Below are positions 1 through 6,532 of a stretch of 12,961 nt of DNA, in pieces. The stretch's first letter is position 1, and each line of letters starts with the position of its first letter. The notes under the pieces are model-generated. The model saw only the letters and a list, made by a program, of their open reading frames with translations, searched no databases and had not been told where the DNA came from. The stretch covers positions 1 to 12,961 of the forward strand of contig CANFJD010000046.1 in assembly GCA_947447315.1 (NCBI GenBank), in the 5' to 3' direction. Source of the stretch: Fimbriimonadaceae bacterium (GTDB lineage: Bacteria; Armatimonadota; Fimbriimonadia; Fimbriimonadales; Fimbriimonadaceae). Made by a program: the position numbers and the translations under genes.

Positions 1-1
1 G

Positions 2-1051
2 TATCACATCTCGGTTTGGATCAAGACGGAGAATCTACGACCGGCGATCCCGGAGGTGAAGGTGCTGACGGAATCGGCGCAGGGGTGCGTGAGTTGGCAG
101 ACCTTTCACGCCGAACCCACGCAAGATTGGAAGCAAGTAGACCTGGTGTTTAACAGTCTGGATGAGACGGCGGGGCGGATTTACCTGGGCTTTTGGGGCG
201 GTAAGGAGGGGAAGATTTGGTGGGACGATCTGCGGGTGGAGGAGATTGGTCTGGTGAATGTGTTGCGGCGGCCGGGATGTCCGGTAACGGTGCGGGGCGA
301 GGACGGAACGGTTTACAAGGAGGGGACGGACTACGAGCGGATTGTCGATCCGCAGTTTCATCCGTGGTTAGCCTGGCGCGGATCTTCGGTGGCGATCAAG
401 TTAACGCCGACGTCGCGGATTCATGAGCGGGAGCGATTGCGGGTGAGTTACTACCATCCGCTGATCATTTATGAGGATCGGCTGAGCTTTTGCTTATCGG
501 AGCCGCGGGTTTTTGATGATTGGCGAGCGGAAGTAAAGCTGGCGAATGAGCGACTGCATCCGGCGGGGTTCTTTATGTCCCACGACGAGATTCGGTGCGC
601 GAATCAGTGCGCGCTGTGTCGATCGCGGAACATGACGGCGGGCGAGCTATTGGCTGACAACGTGCGGAAGGCGGCGGCGATTATTCGGGAGATCCGGCCG
701 GATGCGTCGATCTGGGTGTGGAACGACATGTTTGATCCCTCGCACAATGCGGTGGATCACTTTTATGCGGTGCGCGGGAGTTTGGCGAACTCTTGGAAGG
801 GGCTGGATAAGGACGTGGGGATCGTGAATTGGAACGGCGGGCTGAAGGGGAAGAACTGCCAGTTCTTTGCCGATTTGGGGTTGAAGCAGATTCTTTCGGG
901 CTATTACGATAGCGATGAGGACGGGAGTCAGATTGCGGAGTGGCGGCAAAACGCTAAGTCGGTGCCCGGCGTGGTGGGGGCGATGTATACGACCTGGGAG
1001 GACAAGTACGACGCGATGGCGGTGTGGGCGAAGCGGGCTTGGGGCAAGTAG
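2..1051 (+). CDS. Carbohydrate-binding module plus GH-like TIM-barrel protein (5' end outside window)
   Basis: The frame is open from the window edge, so the N-terminus is missing; a GTG at 56 is internal. Residues 1 to about 80 (counted from base 2) look like the end of a jelly-roll carbohydrate-binding module, ending in the WWDDLRVEE signature typical of CBM4/9-type folds. A linker domain follows (about 85-150), then a C-terminal part with HDE (H194, D195, E196), NDMFD, WNGG and TTWEDKY. These resemble the second half of a glycoside-hydrolase TIM barrel, with the Asp-Glu pair recalling GH20 hexosaminidases. A GH20-like secreted or cell-surface glycosidase is inferred; substrate and family are not certain. 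Oddly, a C-x3-C-x2-C triplet (C199, C203, C206) lies just after the presumed catalytic pair. The gene ends at TAG 1049-1051, just ahead of a dispersed repeat. Confidence 0.75.
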   Translation, partial: YHISVWIKTENLRPAIPEVKVLTESAQGCVSWQTFHAEPTQDWKQVDLVFNSLDETAGRIYLGFWGGKEGKIWWDDLRVEEIGLVNVLRRPGCPVTVRGEDGTVYKEGTDYERIVDPQFHPWLAWRGSSVAIKLTPTSRIHERERLRVSYYHPLIIYEDRLSFCLSEPRVFDDWRAEVKLANERLHPAGFFMSHDEIRCANQCALCRSRNMTAGELLADNVRKAAAIIREIRPDASIWVWNDMFDPSHNAVDHFYAVRGSLANSWKGLDKDVGIVNWNGGLKGKNCQFFADLGLKQILSGYYDSDEDGSQIAEWRQNAKSVPGVVGAMYTTWEDKYDAMAVWAKRAWGK

Positions 1052-1055
1052 GGCT

Positions 1056-1151
1056 CGTAACCCCTCATCCCGGCGGATTGCTTTTCCGGACGCCGACAGG
1101 AGTGTCGGCGCTCCCAGGACAGCCCGTTCTGCTCCCTCGGGGCGAAGGTGG
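1056..1151 (+). repeat. Dispersed intergenic repeat, copy 1 (with internal hairpin)
   Basis: The stretch starts CGTAACCCCTCATCCCGG and ends GCTCCCTCGGGGCGAAGGTGG. The same two halves recur at 4354-4412 and 4482-4537, and inverted at 4427-4463. In this copy the middle is expanded by a perfect hairpin (1091-1110). It fills the convergent gap between the GH-like gene and mntR. It resembles the CCCTCACCCC...GGGGCGAGGGTG intergenic repeats seen in many bacterial genomes. A mobile or structural origin is inferred. Confidence 0.7.
1091..1110. repeat. Perfect 8-bp stem hairpin within repeat copy 1
   Basis: The arms CGCCGACA (1091-1098) and TGTCGGCG (1103-1110) are exact reverse complements around the loop GGAG, and GCTCCCAGG follows directly. 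It lies between two convergent genes and could assist termination on either strand, but no T-tract follows. It looks like an independent REP-type palindrome inserted into the larger repeat. Confidence 0.65.
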
Positions 1152-1152
1152 T

Positions 1153-1593
1153 TTAAGAATTTTGGAAGGCGTTTAGGGTTTCTTGGCTTACGTGGTGTTC
1201 GATGCCTTCGGCGTCGATTTCGGCTTGTTCGGGGGAGACGCCTAGGCGCAGCAGGAAGTTTAGGACGATGCGATGGCGTTCTTTGCTGCTGGCGGCGAGT
1301 TGTTCACCGGCTTGGGTGAGGACGATGGGGCGGTAGGCGGGGCAGGTGACCCAGCCTTCGCGTTCTAGCCGCTTGAGAGTTTTGCTGGCGGTGACGTGGG
1401 AGACGCCGAGGCGGTCGGCGATTTCGGTGAGGCGGGCTTCGCCCAGTTGGTGAACGAGGTCGCCGATGAGTTCAACGTAGTCTTCGGCCCGTTCGCGGCG
1501 ATGGTGTTCGCGGGTGGATTGGTGGCGGACGGCTTCGCTCACGGCTTTAGTATGGGAGATGGGAACCGCGGGGCGGCGTAACGCGGGCGGCAT
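1153..1593 (-). CDS. mntR: MntR-type manganese-responsive transcriptional regulator (DtxR family)
   Basis: This is a 146-residue cytoplasmic metalloregulator that should repress or control manganese transport genes when Mn(II) binds. A basic N-terminal extension (1-37) resembles that of the enterobacterial MntR. The winged helix-turn-helix spans about 50-90, with GEARLTEIADRLGVS and VTASKTLKRL as the recognition region. By motif comparison with Bacillus MntR, all six metal ligands are present: D38, E41, H107, E129, E132 and H133, the last three within AEGIEHH. There is no C-terminal SH3-like domain, as expected for MntR as opposed to DtxR/IdeR. The ATG start is at 1593; an AGGA lies about 12 bases upstream, so the ribosome site is poor. 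No manganese transporter is in the window. The gene is divergent from ftsE with 17 bases between, so the promoters must overlap coding DNA. Confidence 0.9.
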   Translation of the reverse strand: MPPALRRPAVPISHTKAVSEAVRHQSTREHHRRERAEDYVELIGDLVHQLGEARLTEIADRLGVSHVTASKTLKRLEREGWVTCPAYRPIVLTQAGEQLAASSKERHRIVLNFLLRLGVSPEQAEIDAEGIEHHVSQETLNAFQNS

Positions 1594-1606
1594 TAAGGGG
1601 TTTAAT
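1592..1606. promoter_or_regulatory. Candidate operator: ATTAA-N5-TTAAT inverted repeat between mntR and ftsE
   Basis: ATTAA (1592-1596) and TTAAT (1602-1606) are exact inverted copies around GGGGT. The site covers the mntR start codon and lies 5 bases before the ftsE start. Its AT content stands out in a GC-rich window. Autoregulation by MntR is an inference; the GGGG part could equally serve as the ftsE ribosome site. Confidence 0.3.
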
Positions 1607-1610
1607 CCTA

Positions 1611-2297
1611 TTGGTGTCGGCGTCTCCCTTCATAGAGTTTCGCGATGTGAGTGTGGCCTACTCTCGCGACGTGACGGGACTCGATCATCTGTCGTTGCAG
1701 ATCGAGCGCGGGGAATTCACCTTCTTTACGGGGCCGACGGGTGCAGGCAAGAGCACCCTGCTTAAAGTTTTGACACGGGAAGTGCACCATACCGACGGCG
1801 AGGTGCGGTTGGGCGGGCAAAACCTGAATGATTTCCGTGATTCCAACGTGCATAAATTGCGGCGGCAGATGGGGATTGTTCCCCAGAATTACGAGCTTTT
1901 GCCAACCAAACGGGTGTGGGAGAATCTGGCCTACGCGTTGCGGTCGGTGGGAAAATCGCGTAAGGAAGTGCGGGATGAGGTTCCGCGCATTTTGCAACAG
2001 GTGAATATCGCGCACCGAATTGATGCCTATCCGCACCAGCTTTCGGGTGGAGAGCAGCAGCGGGTGGTGATTGGGCGGGCGCTGATCAATAAGCCGCCGC
2101 TTTTGATTGCGGATGAGCCGACCGGGAATTTGGATCCCTCGCAGTCGATTGAAATTATGGAGCTGCTGCTGGGGCTGAATAGCGAGGGGATGACAGTTCT
2201 GATTGCTAGCCACGACATGCCGGTGGTGGAGCGATTTGCGAAGCGGACGGTGCGGTTGGAGCACGGTCGCATTGTGGCGGCGGAGGCCGGCGAATGA
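1611..2297 (+). CDS. ftsE: Cell division ABC ATPase FtsE
   Basis: FtsE is the cytoplasmic ATPase of the FtsEX complex, which transmits ATP hydrolysis through FtsX to activate peptidoglycan cleavage at the septum. The 228-residue protein matches the family's usual size. Walker A GPTGAGKS is at 41-48, Q-loop Q92, signature LSGGEQQR at 144-151, Walker B LLIADEP at 164-170 and H-loop H201. The GTPTGNLD-type segment after Walker B (TGNLD) is typical of the FtsE/LolD branch. The start is TTG 1611, with AAGGGG ending at 1600 as a plausible ribosome site; GTG 1614 is an alternative. The stop overlaps the ftsX ATG by four bases (ATGA), so ftsX is translationally coupled. Confidence 0.95.
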   Translation: MVSASPFIEFRDVSVAYSRDVTGLDHLSLQIERGEFTFFTGPTGAGKSTLLKVLTREVHHTDGEVRLGGQNLNDFRDSNVHKLRRQMGIVPQNYELLPTKRVWENLAYALRSVGKSRKEVRDEVPRILQQVNIAHRIDAYPHQLSGGEQQRVVIGRALINKPPLLIADEPTGNLDPSQSIEIMELLLGLNSEGMTVLIASHDMPVVERFAKRTVRLEHGRIVAAEAGE

Positions 2298-3169
2298 TCC
2301 ATCGCGTCTCGTTTTTGATCGGGGAAGCAGCGGTCGCGAGTCGGAGAAATCTGACGATGACGTTTGCGGCGATCACCACGGTGGCGGTATCGCTTTTTCT
2401 GCTGGGCGGGATTGCGTATTTGTTCCGCGTGACCGATCAGGCGACGGCGCTCGTCGCGGCTAAGTTTGAGATGCGAGTTTACGCGCTGGCGGGGACAACG
2501 AATCCTCAGATTTCGGAGATGGCGAAATCGATGCGGGCGCTGGATGGAGTCTCGGCGGTGTTTTGGATTCCGCGCGATAAGGCGTGGGCTAAAGAGCGGA
2601 CGAAGTATCCGCCGGAAGTGACCGAGAACGTAGAGAATCCGCTGCCGGACGCGTTTAAAGTCGTGATGGCGGACCTACAGAAATCGGCGGCGGTGGCGGG
2701 AAAGATTAAGCAAATTCCGCACGTCGACACGAAGCAAGGGGTGCAGTATCTGGACGCGGAGGAAAGGTTCGTTGATCAGGCGCGGACGCTTCTGCGCTGG
2801 GTTGGCACCGGAATTGGTAGTTTGTTGCTCCTCGTAAGCGGTGTTCTGATTTACAACGCCATTCGTTTGAGCGTGTTCTCGCGAAGGCGAGAGGCCCGGA
2901 TAATGATGTTGGTGGGTGCGAGTCGATTAACCGTGCGGGTTCCGTATTTGATTGAAGGGACGGCGCAGGGATTGATCGGGGGACTGGGTGGAGCCTGCAT
3001 TTTGGCGGCCGCGCATTCGGCGGTGGCGAGCAAGATGGTGGCCTTATCATCTTTGGGCCGACCAATGCCATTTCCGTGGACGGAAGCTCTCGTCGGGCTC
3101 GGATTGGTGGGAGCGGTCTACGGATTGGTTTGCTCCTACGTGGCGATTTTGCTGCCGATGAAAGGATGA
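2294..3169 (+). CDS. ftsX: Cell division permease-like protein FtsX
   Basis: FtsX is the inner-membrane partner of FtsE. It has no transported substrate but relays ATPase state to a wall hydrolase. The 291-residue protein shows the expected four membrane segments: about 21-44, 168-191, 218-241 and 264-287. The large extracytoplasmic loop (about 45-167) is the hydrolase-binding domain in the family. The conserved cytoplasmic stretch EARIMMLVGAS (200-210) followed by VPYLIEG is diagnostic. Position directly after ftsE (ATGA overlap) and directly before an M23 peptidase (second ATGA overlap) strongly supports the assignment and names the peptidase as its likely partner. Confidence 0.95.
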   Translation: MIHRVSFLIGEAAVASRRNLTMTFAAITTVAVSLFLLGGIAYLFRVTDQATALVAAKFEMRVYALAGTTNPQISEMAKSMRALDGVSAVFWIPRDKAWAKERTKYPPEVTENVENPLPDAFKVVMADLQKSAAVAGKIKQIPHVDTKQGVQYLDAEERFVDQARTLLRWVGTGIGSLLLLVSGVLIYNAIRLSVFSRRREARIMMLVGASRLTVRVPYLIEGTAQGLIGGLGGACILAAAHSAVASKMVALSSLGRPMPFPWTEALVGLGLVGAVYGLVCSYVAILLPMKG

Positions 3170-4344
3170 GGTTCTCTGCGCTGAAATCGGGGTTGATGGT
3201 GCTCGCCTTGGGGTGGGCGGTGGTCGCGGTTCCGCAGTCACACTCGAACCGGTCGTCCACAAGGAAAACCCAGAAAAAGTCCGTGGCGGCTTTGCAGGGC
3301 GATCTGGGAGCGATTAAGAAAAAGAAGTTGGTGATTCGGCGCGAGTTGAACCAGACCAAGGCGGCGGCTCGGGTGGTGAAGACCGACATTTTGATCGTCG
3401 ATCAGCGGCTGGACCGACTGCGGAGCGAGGTGGAAGACACCGAATGGGACCTTTCGAGAAGCGTTTCACGGCAGCGGGAACTGGCGAAGGATGTGAAGGA
3501 GGCAACGGCCCAGGTAGAGGTGTTACGAAACCGGGTGCGGATGCGGCTAAAGGCGATCTACTTACAGGGGGATCAGCAGGTGATTTCGGCATTGGTCGGG
3601 GCGAAGACGGTGGGCGAACTGGTGAGTCGGGCTTCGATAATGGAGGCCATCGCCAAGCAAGACCGAGAGCTTTTTCAAGAGTACGAGACACTTTCGAAAC
3701 GATTGAAATCCAAGAAGCAGGCACAGGACGCCCAGGTTGGTCAGACCCGGCGGCTGCAGGAATTTCAGGTGACGAAGAAGCAGGAGTTGGCGGAGGCACG
3801 GGAGGAGAAAGCCCAGAAGCTGAATGCGTTACGCGTGAAGCAGTCGGATTTACAAGCAGCACTACGAGACTTTGAGCAAGACGAGGCAGGCGTGCGGGCA
3901 CAGATTCGCGCTTATCTAGAGCGTCAGAAACGGCCGGGAGCGGTGGTGGTAGTTCCGAGCGGCGGTGGGCTCATGCACCCAGTGCCCGGACGGATTACCA
4001 GCGGTTTTGGCATGCGTTACCATCCGCTGTTTCATACCCGGCGGAATCATACGGGGGTCGATTTTGGCGCCCGAATGGGCACACCAATTTCGGCCGCAGC
4101 CGATGGCGTGGTCATTTCAACGGGCTACGGCCGAGCGTACGGCAATCGGGTGGTGATAGATCACGGAGGTGGACTTGCGACAATGTACGGCCACTGCAGC
4201 GCGATTTATGTGGGGTCTGGGCAGCGAGTGAAGAAGGGGCAGCGCATCGCGGCGGTGGGTTCTACTGGCTGGAGTACCGGTCCCCACTTGCACTTTGAGG
4301 TGTGGGTGAACGGGACGCCGGTGAATCCGATGAGCCGATTGTAG
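3166..4344 (+). CDS. EnvC/LytM-type M23 peptidoglycan endopeptidase with long coiled coil
   Basis: This is a 392-residue secreted wall hydrolase, the probable effector of FtsEX. The start is ATG 3166, overlapping the ftsX stop; the open frame extends upstream to 3076 but only inside ftsX. Residues 1 to about 22 form a signal peptide (basic start, then LMVLALGWAVVAV). Residues about 38-270 are charged and heptad-like with many Lys, Glu, Arg and Gln, i.e. a long coiled coil as in EnvC. The C-terminal M23 domain (about 275-392) keeps zinc ligands H295, D299 (HTGVD) and H376 (HLHFE) and catalytic-position H343 and H374. Unlike E. coli EnvC, which has lost its active site and activates amidases, this protein should itself cut peptide cross-links. 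The coiled coil probably docks on FtsX. Function is inferred from family and operon. Confidence 0.93.
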   Translation: MRFSALKSGLMVLALGWAVVAVPQSHSNRSSTRKTQKKSVAALQGDLGAIKKKKLVIRRELNQTKAAARVVKTDILIVDQRLDRLRSEVEDTEWDLSRSVSRQRELAKDVKEATAQVEVLRNRVRMRLKAIYLQGDQQVISALVGAKTVGELVSRASIMEAIAKQDRELFQEYETLSKRLKSKKQAQDAQVGQTRRLQEFQVTKKQELAEAREEKAQKLNALRVKQSDLQAALRDFEQDEAGVRAQIRAYLERQKRPGAVVVVPSGGGLMHPVPGRITSGFGMRYHPLFHTRRNHTGVDFGARMGTPISAAADGVVISTGYGRAYGNRVVIDHGGGLATMYGHCSAIYVGSGQRVKKGQRIAAVGSTGWSTGPHLHFEVWVNGTPVNPMSRL

Positions 4345-4353
4345 GGGTAAGTT

Positions 4354-4412
4354 GCGTAACCCCTCACCCCCGGTGGACAATCACCACCGACCCGCTCCCT
4401 GGGGGCGAGGGT
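4354..4412 (+). repeat. Dispersed intergenic repeat, copy 2
   Basis: Begins GCGTAACCCCTCACCCCCGG and ends GCTCCCTGGGGGCGAGGGTGG. It shares ends with copy 1 (1056-1151) and copy 3 (4482-4537), and its middle contains GACAATCACCACCGACCC, similar to the middle of copy 3. It lies right after the M23 stop codon. Its first 17 bases are inverted in 4442-4463. Confidence 0.7.
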
Positions 4413-4426
4413 GGCTCCCTTTTCCC

Positions 4427-4463
4427 CGTGGGAGATGGGCTGGGGATGAGGGGTTGGTTACGC
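4427..4463 (-). repeat. Dispersed intergenic repeat, inverted copy
   Basis: On the minus strand this reads GCGTAACCAACCCCTCATCC followed by a CCC-rich tail. It is a shorter, diverged copy in opposite orientation between copies 2 and 3. GTTACGC (4457-4463) pairs with GCGTAAC (4354-4360), and TGAGGGG pairs with CCCCTCA, so the transcript of this gap could fold into a long imperfect stem. Confidence 0.6.
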
Positions 4464-4481
4464 CTCAGCTTTGGCGTAGCG

Positions 4482-4537
4482 CAGCCCCTCACCCCGGAGC
4501 ACAATCATCTCCGACACCCTCTCTCGGGGCGAGGGTG
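4482..4537 (+). repeat. Dispersed intergenic repeat, copy 3
   Basis: Reads AGCCCCTCACCCCGG at its start and CTCTCTCGGGGCGAGGGTG at its end, with ACAATCATCTCCGAC in the middle, close to copy 2. It ends 13 bases before the stop codon of the convergent oxidoreductase gene. With copy 2 and the inverted copy it fills nearly the whole 4345-4550 gap. Confidence 0.7.
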
Positions 4538-4550
4538 ATTTGGTTTGTGG

Positions 4551-5507
4551 CTAGAGAGTGACCCAGCGGTTTTCTTTGGCGCCGGTATAGATGGCTTCCA
4601 TGGTCACGGAGCGCTCGGCGGCTTCGCGGGCGGTTACTAGCTCGGCGGGTTTGCCTTCTAGGTAGTCCAGATAGGCGCCGAAGCCGCCGGAGACCGGGGC
4701 TACTTCGGGAGCTTCCAGGCCAGACAGGACGAGCTTGCCGTCGATGATGGCGGCGTGACCTTTGGTGCCGCTGACCAGGTAAGAAACCGGATTGGAGACG
4801 TCGTCCCAGGCGGCAGCGAGGGTGCCGATGACGCCGCTCTTGAAGCGGATGATGGCTTCGCCGGTTTCGTCACAGCCGTCGTAAGCTTCGGTGCCGTTGC
4901 TGAGCTGACCGGTGACGGCTTCGGCGGGGCCGAAGATCCAGAGGAGCACGTCAAGCGAGTGGGTTCCCAGGTCGCCAAATGCGCCTACGCCAGCTACCTT
5001 CGGGTCGGCCATCCATCGCCAATCGGTGTCGAACCAGCGACCGAGGGCTCCGGAGTGGCAGTTGGAGCCACGGACGCGGGTGATAGTGCCAAATGCGCCA
5101 GCATCGACCAGGGCCTTTATCTGGCGGATTTCGGGGATGCTGCGGGAGAAGTACCCGGTCTGGAAAGCGACGCCGGCGGCTTCAATGGCGTCAGCCATTT
5201 TCACGGCGTCGGCACCAGCGAAGCCGAGGGGCTTCTCGACGAACAGCGGCTTACCCTTAGCGGCGAGCTTGGCCACCCACTCTTCATGAATATTCGTTTC
5301 CGTGCAAACGACGTAGCCATCGACTTCGGCAGCCAAGAGTTCCTCCGCAGAGACGACTGTCGATCCAGCTAATTTTTCGGCGCTACGAGCGGCCTTTTCG
5401 GCGTCGTGATCCCAAATGACCGACACGGTAATTCCGCGCTGGTTCATGGCATCGATAAATCCGGGGGTGTGAATGTGGGCTACGCCCACGAGAGCTACGG
5501 TTGGCAC
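4551..5507 (-). CDS. Gfo/Idh/MocA-family NAD(P)-dependent oxidoreductase
   Basis: This is a cytoplasmic dehydrogenase of the glucose-fructose oxidoreductase / inositol dehydrogenase family, probably acting on a sugar or cyclitol. From GTG 5507 the protein is 318 residues. The N-terminal Rossmann fold starts directly (PTVALVGVAHIHTPG), although the usual GxGxxG glycine loop is altered to GVAHIH. EKP (91-93) is the family's cofactor/catalytic lysine motif. GDLGTHSLD with D179 and H183 matches the DxGxHxxD active-site motif. The frame stays open upstream to 5636, but that part would overlap the neighbouring gene and does not look like a dehydrogenase, so GTG 5507 is preferred; no strong ribosome site is visible. 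It is downstream of the YbaY-META gene on the same strand with a 64-base gap. The substrate cannot be told. Confidence 0.88.
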   Translation of the reverse strand: MPTVALVGVAHIHTPGFIDAMNQRGITVSVIWDHDAEKAARSAEKLAGSTVVSAEELLAAEVDGYVVCTETNIHEEWVAKLAAKGKPLFVEKPLGFAGADAVKMADAIEAAGVAFQTGYFSRSIPEIRQIKALVDAGAFGTITRVRGSNCHSGALGRWFDTDWRWMADPKVAGVGAFGDLGTHSLDVLLWIFGPAEAVTGQLSNGTEAYDGCDETGEAIIRFKSGVIGTLAAAWDDVSNPVSYLVSGTKGHAAIIDGKLVLSGLEAPEVAPVSGGFGAYLDYLEGKPAELVTAREAAERSVTMEAIYTGAKENRWVTL

Positions 5508-5571
5508 ATTCAGTAAGTTACCCGGCACCGAATCTGAGTTTTCTTCAGATCCGGTATCGGCAAACGGCCGC

Positions 5572-6357
5572 CTAGTTTTGCGTAGTGCCCTTAAAGATGA
5601 TCCGGTTGTCTTGGTATAAAACGAGGACGTTGCCAAAGACCTTGGCGGTTGTGGCCTTGCTAAAGATGCTTTGGAAGTCTCGCTCCAAATCCATGAGCTC
5701 CGCCGGGCCCGCCATCATACTGGATCGCATCGCCCCAAATCGGATCTTATAGCCGTCCCGTTCGTAGGTGCCGCCGAATCGATTGACCCCGGAAAATCCC
5801 GAGAATTGACCTTTATCGGCGTCCAGATTCAGATAGAGACGGCGGGTGCCAGCATGACTTTGAATTGGTTTGCCCAGCAGTTCGGTGAGGAAGTACGTGG
5901 TGCCTGGTTCGGCGACCGGAGTCGGCGTGACGGTGGCTCCCCCCGTTTTTTCGATTTGCTGGACTTGGATCCGCAACAGCCCCGTGTCGTTCGGGTCGGG
6001 TAAGGGGATAGCGGTGGTGTTTCGGTACAGAAGATTTCCACCGTCGTAGATGGCGGCTTCTACCTGGTAGCGATGCCCGGCGGATAGCGAGTTCGCTTGG
6101 TAATCCAAGGTGAAGGGTAAAGGAACCTGCCGACCGGAGGTCGCGATCTCCTTATAGGTCACCACATCGGCCTTAGCGTCGGCGCGGGAGGCATCGATGA
6201 TGCTGACACGGAGTTGGGCAGAGGCGGGCAGAGCGTTTCGCGTGAGGTAGAAGACTTCGCCTCGCAAAGTCTCGGCGGCGGCCGCCAGCGGAGCGGTCGC
6301 GACGGCGCATGCGATCAGTCCCCTGAGACCATAGGGATTTGCGAGGGTTTTCAACAT
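5572..6357 (-). CDS. Secreted YbaY-domain plus META/HslJ-domain protein
   Basis: This is a 261-residue exported protein from ATG 6357. The open frame extends to 6462, but the extra 35 residues precede a clear signal peptide (LRGLIACAVATAPLAAAAET, residues 11-30), so the internal Met is chosen. No cysteine follows the cleavage region, so it is not a lipoprotein. Residues about 31-133 fit a YbaY-type beta-sandwich domain (RGEVFYL, ASAQLRVSIIDAS, PLPFTLDY, YQVEAAIYDGGNLLYRN). A Thr/Pro linker (about 140-152) follows, then a META domain (about 154-258) with SGVNRFGGTY, the family's conserved GCN-x-xxGxY region lacking its Cys. Both domains occur in envelope-stress or heat-shock proteins (HslJ, YbaY), so an envelope maintenance role is inferred. 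Divergent from the ABC exporter gene. Confidence 0.8.
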   Translation of the reverse strand: MLKTLANPYGLRGLIACAVATAPLAAAAETLRGEVFYLTRNALPASAQLRVSIIDASRADAKADVVTYKEIATSGRQVPLPFTLDYQANSLSAGHRYQVEAAIYDGGNLLYRNTTAIPLPDPNDTGLLRIQVQQIEKTGGATVTPTPVAEPGTTYFLTELLGKPIQSHAGTRRLYLNLDADKGQFSGFSGVNRFGGTYERDGYKIRFGAMRSSMMAGPAELMDLERDFQSIFSKATTAKVFGNVLVLYQDNRIIFKGTTQN

Positions 6358-6399
6358 CGAGTAGTTAGACGATTTCCCGCAATCATCGGACACGGCCGT

Positions 6400-6437
6400 G
6401 GGCCCATCGGGTGGGTTCAGCCCATAATGAAGGGCCC
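6400..6437 (+). other. Nested inverted repeats in the leader of the ABC exporter gene
   Basis: GGGCCC at 6400-6405 and GGGCCC at 6432-6437 can pair (each is self-complementary) and enclose TGGG (6412-6415) and CCCA (6421-6424). The structure covers the AAGGG at 6430-6434, the ATG at 6427 and the first base of the CTG at 6437, all candidate initiation elements for the exporter. The rest of the divergent gap (6358-6399) holds the palindrome CACGGCCGTG (6391-6400). A regulatory role is speculative. Confidence 0.25.
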
Positions 6438-6532
6438 TGTCTGAGTTCCTTCGTGCCCTCAACCCGTTTCGCCGCTTAGATTCGCGGCTACTTGCCGACC
6501 TTGCCCGTCAACGTCGCGCGATCTCCATTGGT

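Noticed and set aside
596..619. Possible radical-SAM CxxxCxxC motif
   Set aside because: The spacing matches, but it lies in a GH-like barrel of a probably secreted protein, with no other radical-SAM features visible.
1608..2264. 218-codon minus-strand open frame opposite ftsE
   Set aside because: ftsE on the plus strand has all ABC motifs; the antisense product is rich in His, Arg, Pro and Gln without any domain pattern.
2706..3389. 227-codon minus-strand open frame across ftsX and the M23 gene
   Set aside because: It crosses two coupled, well-supported genes and its product is Pro/Arg/Ser-rich low complexity, a typical shadow frame.
4755..5372. 205-codon plus-strand open frame opposite the oxidoreductase gene
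   Set aside because: It is antisense to a clear Gfo/Idh/MocA gene, its protein has no recognisable motif, and GC-rich genes commonly leave such open antisense frames.
5532..5550. Hairpin ATCTGA-N7-TCAGAT between the YbaY-META and oxidoreductase genes
   Set aside because: Only 6 base pairs, mostly A/T, with no T-tract on the minus strand; too weak to call a terminator.
5508..5636. N-terminal extension of the oxidoreductase to an upstream ATG at 5636
   Set aside because: It would overlap the 3' end of the YbaY-META gene, and the 43 extra residues precede the natural start of the Rossmann fold.
6358..6462. N-terminal extension of the YbaY-META protein to the start at 6462
   Set aside because: The extra 35 residues are hydrophilic and would bury the signal peptide; ATG 6357 gives a normal exported protein.
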